A stretch of 64,000 bases of DNA. Origin: Flavobacterium notoginsengisoli. GTDB taxonomy: Bacteria > Bacteroidota > Bacteroidia > Flavobacteriales > Flavobacteriaceae. Under the pieces are notes generated by a model, which did no database searches, was not told the DNA's origin, and saw nothing but the letters and a program-made list of their open reading frames with translations. The position numbers and the translations under genes are program-made. This document shows positions 51,939 to 58,270 of the stretch, piece by piece; the first letter of the stretch is position 1, and the number at the start of each line of letters is the position of its first letter. Where the stretch lies: assembly GCF_014207905.1 (NCBI RefSeq), contig NZ_JACHLB010000002.1, positions 558,001 to 622,000 on the forward strand. The letters run 5' to 3'.

Positions 51939-52412
51939 ATGAAAAACGTGTTTTTAGCTTTTACTTTTTTATGCAGCAGTTATTTAATTGCACAAGAAGG
52001 AACGAATATGAAAAAAGTAATAACTCCGCCAGAATTGGTTAGAGTTGCTTTTGAAAAAGAGTATCCGGGAAAAGTGCCTGTTTGGTCTGAAGAGTATGTT
52101 GGAGATGATGCAGATGAAGTTCGTTTTGAAGCAAAATATAATGTTACCAATTCAACCAAAGCGGTTGCGATTTATGATAATTTGGGAAACATGAAAGCAT
52201 ACGAATTGCAGATTCCATTTAGTCAATTACCACCGAAAACTCAAGCTTATCTGAAAAAGAATTACGCGCCAAAAGAGATTCGTGAAGTCGCCATGGTTGT
52301 TGATGATAAGAAGAATACAACTTACGAAATTGGTGTAATAAAAAACACGAAATTCTATGATGTAGTTTTTGATAAAGATGGAGATTTTGATGTTTCCATT
52401 GAAAAAAATTAA
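51939..52412 (+). CDS. Secreted PepSY-like (BLIP-like) protein
   Basis: 157 residues from the ATG at 51939 (TTG upstream rejected). Signal peptide 'FTFLCSSYLIAQ'. The mature protein shows the beta-lactamase-inhibitor-like repeat 'PELVRVAFEKEYPGKVPVWSEEYVGDDADEVRFEAKYNV' and 'TQAYLKKNYAPKEIREVAMVVDDKKNTTYEIGVIKNTKFYDVVFDKDGDF'. Such proteins are abundant in Bacteroidota and of unknown use. A strong terminator follows. Confidence 0.85.
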   Translation: MKNVFLAFTFLCSSYLIAQEGTNMKKVITPPELVRVAFEKEYPGKVPVWSEEYVGDDADEVRFEAKYNVTNSTKAVAIYDNLGNMKAYELQIPFSQLPPKTQAYLKKNYAPKEIREVAMVVDDKKNTTYEIGVIKNTKFYDVVFDKDGDFDVSIEKN

Positions 52413-52448
52413 GAATGCTTACTAATTCAAATATATTTTTGAAACGAC

Positions 52449-52486
52449 AAACCCGATAAGTTTTTAATGCTTATCGGGTTTTGTTT
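52449..52486 (+). terminator. Intrinsic terminator after the PepSY-like gene
   Basis: A perfect 12-bp stem AAACCCGATAAG/CTTATCGGGTTT (52449-52460 with 52470-52481) is followed by T-rich DNA. Confidence 0.88.
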
Positions 52487-52503
52487 TTGGTTTTTGGTTT
52501 TTT

Positions 52504-52674
52504 GTTTCAAGTTTTAAGTTTCAGGTTTAACCGCAAAGAACGCTAAGGTTTACGCAAGGTTCGCAAAGGTTTTTAGACAAAGCTTCGCGAACTTTGCGTT
52601 TTATGGATAAAGCTTAGAAAAAACCTTGCGCACTTTGCGGTTAAACCTGAAACTTGAAACCTGAAACTTGAAAC
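52504..52674. repeat. Large composite inverted repeat (heptamer arms outside, CGCAAAG inside)
   Basis: Outer arms are TTTCARG heptamers (52504-52533 and 52645-52674). Next inside are AACCGCAAAG (about 52529-52538) and CTTTGCGGTT (52633-52642). Innermost are GCAAGGTTCGCAAAGG and its partner near 52590-52606. The 171-bp block could fold into one long hairpin. It ends 12 bp from the SDR stop codon. Confidence 0.88.
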
Positions 52675-52685
52675 TGCGAAACCAA

Positions 52686-53450
52686 TTAAAGCATCATTCC
52701 GCCAGAAGCTTCAATTCTTTGAGCGTTAATCCAGCGTGCATCTTCTGTACATAAGAAAGCTACAACTCCGCCAATATCGTCAGGTAAACCAACTCTTCCT
52801 AAAGCGGTTACTGAAGCAATTTGCTGATTCATCTGTTCATTGTCGCGAACCACTCCGCCGCCGAAATCTGTTTCAATTGCACCAGGAGCTACAATATTTA
52901 CTCTGATTTTTCTAGCGCCTAATTCTTTTGCCTGATATTTAGTTAAAGTCTCCATTGCGCCTTTCATAGATGCATAAGCAGCATAACCTGGGAAAGAAAA
53001 TCTTGCTAATCCAGTTGAAATATTTACGATTCCACCGCCGTCATTCATTACATTTAATCCTTTTTGAGTTAAGAAAAATGGACCTTTGAATTGAATATTA
53101 GTCAATTGATCAAATTCAGCTTCAGTTGTTCCAATGAAAGAATTGTGAATTCCGATTCCTGCATTGTTCACCAAAAAATCGAATTTATCAGTATTGAAAG
53201 TACTTTTCAAAGCCAATTTTACTTCTTCAAAAAAAGCATCAAAAGTCCCTGATTCAGCTACATTTAATTGCAATGCTGCCGCTTTTTGACCTAAATTTTC
53301 AATTTCTTTTACTACCAAATCAGCTTCTTCTTTTTTACTGTTATAAGTAATAATTACGTCAATTCCTTTTTTAGCAATCGCAATTGCCATATTTTTCCCT
53401 AAGCCTCTGCTACCGCCAGTAACAAGAGCTATTTTTGTATTTACTGCCAT
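52686..53450 (-). CDS. SDR-family oxidoreductase (3-oxoacyl-reductase-like)
   Basis: 254 residues. Cofactor loop 'ALVTGGSRGLGKNMA', 'NNAG' motif, catalytic 'Y-A-S-M-K' with the serine in 'VNISTGLARFSFPGYAAYASMK', and C-terminal 'IVAPGAIETDFGGG' and 'GRVGLPDDIGGVVAFLCTEDARWINAQRIEASGGMML'. This is a classical NAD(P)H-dependent SDR of the FabG branch. The substrate is not known. It forms a run with a second SDR gene and an AraC gene on the same strand, each separated by repeats. Confidence 0.93.
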   Translation of the reverse strand: MAVNTKIALVTGGSRGLGKNMAIAIAKKGIDVIITYNSKKEEADLVVKEIENLGQKAAALQLNVAESGTFDAFFEEVKLALKSTFNTDKFDFLVNNAGIGIHNSFIGTTEAEFDQLTNIQFKGPFFLTQKGLNVMNDGGGIVNISTGLARFSFPGYAAYASMKGAMETLTKYQAKELGARKIRVNIVAPGAIETDFGGGVVRDNEQMNQQIASVTALGRVGLPDDIGGVVAFLCTEDARWINAQRIEASGGMML

Positions 53451-53477
53451 GTTTATAATTGATAATTGTTAATTTGT

Positions 53478-53597
53478 AAAAGGTGAAATGTTATTTGTGA
53501 AATGGAATGCGGATGTGAAATAGTTGTCATGTTTTCTAAGCTTTAAAAGACTAAAATCTTTTGCATCTCACATCTCACATTTCACATTTCACATTTT
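53478..53597. repeat. ATYTCAC heptamer inverted repeat
   Basis: The right part (53561-53597) runs ATCTCAC, ATCTCAC, ATTTCAC, ATTTCAC, ATTTTAC with a 7-bp period. The left part (53478-53520) has reverse units (GTGAAATG, TGTGAAATG, ATGTGAAAT). It fills the 149-bp gap between the two SDR genes. Confidence 0.8.
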
Positions 53598-53599
53598 AC

Positions 53600-54325
53600 T
53601 TAATTCGAATGCATTGCATTAAAGTGACGTCGCAGTTCTTCTGCGCTTGCATTTAATCTTGTTTCGCTGGTTCCGAAAGTAAGTTCTTGTCTGCCTTCTT
53701 TTAATTGTTCAAAAATAGATTCGATAAAACTGCTTACACTTGGATGCGCGTCATGAAGACCAATTCCGCCCAAATCTGTGTTTAAGGCTGGTGGAATAAT
53801 TTCGATTACTTCAATATTTTTAGCTTTTAATAAATGACGAAGCGAAAGCGTAAACGATCTAAAAAATGCTTTAGTAGCCGAATAAACCGGAACTTTTGCA
53901 AAAGGAGAAAAAGCCAATCCAGAAGTTACATTCATTACAGTCGTCAAAGATTTTAACTGAATAAATAACGAGGTTAAATGTAAAGGCGCTTCAATATTAG
54001 TGCTGATTTCAGCTTTCATACTTTCGTAGAAATTGTCATCTGTTACGGAAATCCAGTTTTGAATTCCAGCGTTATTGATTAATACGTTTAGATCAGGATG
54101 GTTTTCTGCAATCCATTTGTAAAGTGCAATTCTTTCTTCTTCTAGAGATAAGTCACACACTTTGGTAATTACAGATGGGAATTTTGCTTTAACGTCGTTT
54201 AAAACAGCTTCTCTTCTGCCACAGATAATCACAGTATTGTTTTCCTGAATAAATCTTTCGGCAAGTCCAAGTCCGATACCACTTGCACCGCCTGTTATTA
54301 AAATTTTGTTGTTTGATAAATTCAT
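53600..54325 (-). CDS. SDR-family oxidoreductase (DltE-like)
   Basis: 241 residues. Cofactor loop 'ILITGGASGIGLGLAERFI', then 'LNVLINNAGIQNW', catalytic 'YSATKAFFRSFTLSLR' with 'NVTSGLAFSPFAKVPVYSATK' and the branch mark 'EIIPPALNTDL'. The DltE-like branch lacks a defined reaction. The next gene upstream on this strand is an AraC regulator, likely its controller. Confidence 0.9.
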   Translation of the reverse strand: MNLSNNKILITGGASGIGLGLAERFIQENNTVIICGRREAVLNDVKAKFPSVITKVCDLSLEEERIALYKWIAENHPDLNVLINNAGIQNWISVTDDNFYESMKAEISTNIEAPLHLTSLFIQLKSLTTVMNVTSGLAFSPFAKVPVYSATKAFFRSFTLSLRHLLKAKNIEVIEIIPPALNTDLGGIGLHDAHPSVSSFIESIFEQLKEGRQELTFGTSETRLNASAEELRRHFNAMHSN

Positions 54326-54445
54326 CTTTTCGATCTTTTAATTTGATAAGACAAAGGTAGGATGGAAGTAGAGATGGGAAGTTGTAAATTTCAAACCGAT
54401 GTTTGCGAAATTCAAATCACAATTTTTGAAATTCCAAATTCCAAA

Positions 54446-54565
54446 AACTTTGTCAAAGTTTCAAACTTTGACAAAGTTCCAGTGAAACCTGAAACCTGAA
54501 ACCTGAAACCTGAAGCCTGAAACCTGAAACCTGAAACCTGAAACCTGAAACCTGAAACCTGAAAC
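54446..54565. repeat. Near-perfect hairpin plus AAACCTG tandem array
   Basis: AACTTTGTCAAAGTTT (54446-54461) and its complement (54463-54478) are perfect over 16 bp around a single C. Directly after comes a tandem array of 7-bp AAACCTG: eleven full units and a partial one at 54485-54565, with one variant unit (AAGCCTG). The array ends 4 bp before the AraC stop codon. Confidence 0.95.
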
Positions 54566-54569
54566 AAAA

Positions 54570-55493
54570 TCAACTCCTAAAAGCAATCGGTGTAAAAGAA
54601 GTTTGTTTTTTAAAGAAATTAGAAAAGTGTGCTAATTCTTCAAAACCAAGAGAATAAGCGATTTCAGAAATATTCCAGTCTGTTTGTTTTAAAAGTATTT
54701 TAGCTTCGTTTGTTAATCGGTTACTGATTAATTCGGTTGTAGTTTTTCCAGTGTTTTCTTTTAAAACCTTATTTAAATGATTGACATGCACAGATAATCT
54801 AGCAGCAAAATCTTTAGCCGTTCGCAATTCTAATCTCTGATTTGGAGATTCGATTGGAAATTGTCGTTCTAATAATTCAGCAAACAAAGAAGAAACTCTT
54901 GCTGCTGAATTGTGTTTTGAATATAAAGCCGTTATAGGCTGTAATTTTTGCCCGAAATGAATTAGCTCTGCAACATAATTTCGGATTAAATCATACTTAT
55001 AAATATAATCAGAATTAATTTCTTTTTGTATCTTTTTGAAAATCAAAGCCACTTCTTCTACTTCTTCATCCGAAAGCTGGAAAATTGGATAACCATCTGA
55101 AGCGAAAATTGGCAATTCGTCCAAATCGATTCCACTTTTGCTTTTAGATAAAAATTCACTGGTAAATACACAAAATTGCCCGCCTTGATTGGTGTCTTGC
55201 GGTACATAATTGTATGGAATTTTTGGAGTTGCAAATAACAATCCTTGTTTTTCGATCTCAATTACTTTATCAGCATATTCGGCTTTATTATGTCCTCTTA
55301 TTAAACTTATTTTATAATAAGCTCTTCTATCATAAGGCATTGCAGGTTTTTCCTTCATTCGCTCTAAAAGCTCTTTAATGTCAAAAACATTAAAATGTCC
55401 GATTTCTTTCTTAATATCATTAGGAAGTAAAGAATTAGGTTCAATAGTTGAGCCTTCGGTAATGTCTTGGTAAAATGAATCTAGAGATTTCAT
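54570..55493 (-). CDS. AraC-family transcriptional regulator
   Basis: 307 residues. The C-terminal double helix-turn-helix is clear: 'TAKDFAARLSVHVNHLNKVLKENTGKTTTELI' and 'WNISEIAYSLGFEELAHFSNFFKKQTSFTPIAFR'. The N-terminal part resembles the cupin-like sensor of AraC regulators that control SDR enzymes ('YADKVIEIEKQGLLFATPKIPYNY', 'FCVFTSEFLSKSKSGIDLDELPIFASDGYPIFQLSDEE'). The two SDR genes lie downstream on the same strand. The ligand is unknown. Confidence 0.9.
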   Translation of the reverse strand: MKSLDSFYQDITEGSTIEPNSLLPNDIKKEIGHFNVFDIKELLERMKEKPAMPYDRRAYYKISLIRGHNKAEYADKVIEIEKQGLLFATPKIPYNYVPQDTNQGGQFCVFTSEFLSKSKSGIDLDELPIFASDGYPIFQLSDEEVEEVALIFKKIQKEINSDYIYKYDLIRNYVAELIHFGQKLQPITALYSKHNSAARVSSLFAELLERQFPIESPNQRLELRTAKDFAARLSVHVNHLNKVLKENTGKTTTELISNRLTNEAKILLKQTDWNISEIAYSLGFEELAHFSNFFKKQTSFTPIAFRS

Positions 55494-55548
55494 AATGTTC
55501 GAATTGTAAAATTCAAATATACGAAAAAAATGAAGATTGGTTTTTGTT

Positions 55549-55739
55549 TGTTTCAGGTTTAATGTTTCAAGTTTCAGGTTGCTTAACTTTGTGTTTGTTT
55601 AAACGCAAAGAACGTAAGGTTTTTTCGCAAAGTTCGCAAAGATTTATAAACATTTTTGTCCTTTCGACGAAGGAGACCCGAGCGATAGTGAATAGGCGAA
55701 GCAAATCTTACGAAATAACCTTGTGCACTTTGCGGTTAA
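55549..55739. repeat. Composite repeat with one family inserted in another
   Basis: TTTCARG heptamers (55549-55580) lead to a CGCAAAG-family left arm (55602-55640). Then a broken copy of the GTCATTTCGACGAAGG family follows (55662-55717), and the CGCAAAG right arm resumes (about 55722-55739, CTTTGCGGTTAAA). The outer arms match a single element, so the middle looks like a later insertion. The stop codon of the next gene (TAA, 55738-55736 on the minus strand) lies inside the right arm. Confidence 0.8.
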
Positions 55740-56299
55740 AACAAACTTCCTTGCACAAATTCAGGTTCAGGATTACTCCCAAATTTAAAAGTCTCAATTA
55801 TAAAATACTGTTTAAAAGGTTCCAATTCTCTTAAAACAATCTGATTGCACTCAAATTCTAGATAAATTGTTTTAAAAAGTCCAGAAGCAATTTTGAGATT
55901 TTCGGGAGTTAATTTTCGTCCAATTGACATATGAGGTTCTATGCTCTTATACATTTTTAAAGGCTTAAGCGCATTTTGTGTTTTCTTCATAATCGATTGT
56001 AAAACAACTTTAGAATCTTCACTTGGTGAAATGAAAAAAGCGTTACTAGTTTCGTAAAATCCAAAGGCATTCAGAACAACCTGAAAGGGAGTAAGTGTAT
56101 TGGCAATTTTCGTAAGTTTTTGTTTTACAAAATCGATTTGAGACTCATCAATTGTAAACTCGCAAATAGTAATGTGGGCTTCAGAATTGCAGCTGCTGTA
56201 CCAATTTTCTGGTACTTTGCTTTTCAAGAGGTTTTTCATTTCTTTGACAGGAGCAACGACTGATTCTGAATAAAAAACAATTGAATACTTCTTTTCCAT
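55736..56299 (-). CDS. 2'-5' RNA ligase/phosphodiesterase-like protein
   Basis: 187 residues. The two H-x-[TS] motifs of the 2H phosphoesterase fold are present: H42 in 'EAHITICEF' and H123 in 'EPHMSIGRKL'. The spacing and the beta-rich frame fit the LigT/2H family, which opens cyclic phosphates of RNA or other small molecules. Members of this flavobacterial type have no assigned substrate. The last codon context is contributed by a repeat. A pseudo-receiver gene lies 22 bp upstream. Confidence 0.85.
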   Translation of the reverse strand: MEKKYSIVFYSESVVAPVKEMKNLLKSKVPENWYSSCNSEAHITICEFTIDESQIDFVKQKLTKIANTLTPFQVVLNAFGFYETSNAFFISPSEDSKVVLQSIMKKTQNALKPLKMYKSIEPHMSIGRKLTPENLKIASGLFKTIYLEFECNQIVLRELEPFKQYFIIETFKFGSNPEPEFVQGSLF

Positions 56300-56321
56300 T
56301 TTTTTAGCTTTAAATGCAAAT

Positions 56322-56636
56322 TTAAAGCTTTCCCTTCAAATGCAATCTATGCAGAATTTCAGATTTTAATAAACCGCTTCCGCCTCCAAAATGTTCAATA
56401 ACTTCAACATCGGGCTGATTTTTTAGGCAAAAAGAAGTAAACTCTTTTTCAACATTATCTTCAATTGCAGAACTCAAAAGAACAATGTCGATTTTATTAT
56501 TTTGAAAGTACTCCTGAGCTTCTTTTTCATTATTAAAAGCAACTGCATTCCAGTTTTCATCTGCATTTACAAGACGAAGTAAAATGGCCAAAATGGCTTC
56601 GTTTTTTCCAAGTAATAAGAATTCAAGAGTTTTCAT
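56322..56636 (-). CDS. Small pseudo-receiver-like protein
   Basis: 104 residues. The alternation of strands and helices ('LEFLLLGKNEAILAILLRLV', 'WNAVAFNNEKEAQEYFQNNKIDIVLLSSAIED', 'VEVIEHFGGGSGLL') looks like a response-regulator receiver. The acid pair is missing and the acceptor aspartate is replaced by serine in 'DIVLLSSAIED', so phosphorylation is unlikely. It is probably a small binding or adaptor domain. It precedes the 2H phosphoesterase gene on the same strand. Confidence 0.65.
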   Translation of the reverse strand: MKTLEFLLLGKNEAILAILLRLVNADENWNAVAFNNEKEAQEYFQNNKIDIVLLSSAIEDNVEKEFTSFCLKNQPDVEVIEHFGGGSGLLKSEILHRLHLKGKL

Positions 56637-57030
56637 AATATCCAGTTTGAGTTAAAAAGAGATGCTATTTTTAAATTGAAATTAACCGAACAAAAATATA
56701 AAGGATCAATTAAATCAAACTTAATCTAGGACAAGAAAAATGTTTATTTTCTACTGTTTTATTGATTTATCAGAATTAACGGATTTCTCTTTTTTTAAAA
56801 TTATGTTAAAGTTGAAATGATAATGTTTTGTAAAACAGTAAATTAACTTTTAATGTGCTATTTTTTAACGTAAAGATGAGGAAAACCGTAAGGTAATATC
56901 TTTTTGGGCTTCTAATTTTGTCGTGTAGAAATTTAAAAACGATGGCATTCTTTACCTTTTTAGGTGTCATTTTAAATTTTTATACTGTTTTTGGAGAAAC
57001 ATTTTTTTAGAATTAATTCTGACATATTCA

Positions 57031-57130
57031 TTTGATCGTGGGTAATTGTATAAGTTTGCAATATACATTAATGTCGAATTTTTAAGGGTTTTAAGATTAA
57101 GTCGACGGGCGAAATTTTAAAACCCTTTTT
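57031..57130 (+). ncRNA. Candidate small RNA with own promoter and terminator
   Basis: TTTG (57031-57034) and TAAGTTTG (57051-57058) form a promoter with a 16-nt spacer. A transcript from about 57065 would run into a hairpin (57084-57094 with 57117-57127, 11 bp) followed by eight T. The size is about 65 nt. No reading frame of use lies inside. GTCGA (57073-57077) can instead pair with TCGAC (57102-57106). In the remaining gap (56637-57030) I see AT-rich DNA without a gene. Confidence 0.5.
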
Positions 57131-57131
57131 T

Positions 57132-58163
57132 TTAGAATAAAAGTGAGAATCCAATTAACCAAAATTGTATAATATCGGTATTGAGTTTGAATTTTTGAGG
57201 AGAAAAGCCATAATAGCTTTTAAATGCAGCCGAAAAATGAGAAACATCTTTGTAACCACATTTATAGGCAGCTTCGCTTACAGTTGCTTTTTTACTTTGA
57301 AATAATTCTTTTGCATGTTCCATCCTTAGCTTGATGATATAGCTTTTGACAGTTGTGCCAAAACAAGCTTTAAATCCTTTCTTTAGTTTGAATTCGTTTA
57401 GTGAAATAAGTCGTGAAAGTTCAGGTAGAGTAGGTGTGTTTCGATAGTCGTTTTCTAGTATTTTTTTTGCTTCTAATAATCTATTGTAATCTTCTTCGTC
57501 AATTTTTTCTTCCGAAGATGGTTTCGTATTTAGAGTTTCCAATTGGTAAATTAAAAGCTCTTTTATTTTAGTTTCAATATAAATTCGCTTTAAGACGCCT
57601 TGTCTTGTACAATTTTTTATTTCATGCGTAACCCACTGTATTGCAGGGGTAAAAGGGAGGTATTTTGAGTTTATATAACTCGGTTTTTTGTTTAAAATAT
57701 TTTTCGAGAATTTTTCATGCAGCTGCCAATCTTCATTAATTATGTTGTAATAAAACTCTTTAGAAAGAATTATAGATAAGTAGTTAACTTGTGTTAATGG
57801 CGGAATAGTAAATGAAGCTTTAAAATTGTCTGTGTAAAAAATATTATGTGTATTTTCTTGAGAATATTTCTCGCCTTCCAGATGTTTAATCTTAGTTTCT
57901 ACGTTACTACTGTAAGTAAAATTCATGACTACAGATTCTTCATCAATTTCAAAAACAACAGTTTTAGCAGTTAAAAAATGCATCTGAGTATCCAGTAAAA
58001 CTAGGCCTTCGGTTATTAAATGGCGACTTATAATTTTTTCTGTATCACTGTTTTCGATTTTAATGTTTTCTTCGGTTAAGATGCTTTTGGGATAATATTT
58101 ATCTCCAATTTTAATTTTTATTATTGGGGTTTCTGGTGTTAAAAGTGTGGCTTCGATTTTCAA
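57132..58163 (-). CDS. AraC-family regulator of iron-uptake type (PchR-like)
   Basis: 343 residues. The C-terminal HTH pair: 'TLPELSRLISLNEFKLKKGFKACFGTTVKSYII' and 'ATVSEAAYKCGYKDVSHFSAAFKSYYGFSPQKFK'. The N-terminal part has no clear family. No ATG lies near the N-terminus; the frame begins at a TTG (58163) inside 'KIEATLLTPET', so TTG or a non-standard start is used. It is divergent from the TonB receptor gene, the classic position of PchR-type regulators of siderophore receptors. Confidence 0.88.
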   Translation of the reverse strand: MKIEATLLTPETPIIKIKIGDKYYPKSILTEENIKIENSDTEKIISRHLITEGLVLLDTQMHFLTAKTVVFEIDEESVVMNFTYSSNVETKIKHLEGEKYSQENTHNIFYTDNFKASFTIPPLTQVNYLSIILSKEFYYNIINEDWQLHEKFSKNILNKKPSYINSKYLPFTPAIQWVTHEIKNCTRQGVLKRIYIETKIKELLIYQLETLNTKPSSEEKIDEEDYNRLLEAKKILENDYRNTPTLPELSRLISLNEFKLKKGFKACFGTTVKSYIIKLRMEHAKELFQSKKATVSEAAYKCGYKDVSHFSAAFKSYYGFSPQKFKLNTDIIQFWLIGFSLLF

Positions 58164-58227
58164 AATTTAATCCGTTTTTACAAAATAATAATCCGTTTTT
58201 CCCTATCTTTTTTCAAGACGTTGATGG

Positions 58228-58235
58228 TACTTTTG
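58228..58235 (+). promoter_or_regulatory. -7 element for the TonB receptor gene
   Basis: TACTTTTG fits TAnnTTTG and lies 35 bp before the ATG at 58271. A clear TTTG at the -33 position is lacking, which suits a promoter that needs an activator. Confidence 0.5.
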
Positions 58236-58270
58236 CAGCAAAGTTATTTATAATTAGTCTAATTAAAGAT

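Noticed and set aside
54485..54565. CRISPR-like array
   Set aside because: The repeat unit is 7 bp with no spacers, so it is a simple tandem array.
58124..58270. Extra 49 residues on the TonB receptor
   Set aside because: They overlap the regulator gene start and the TAnnTTTG element; the signal peptide begins at 58271.
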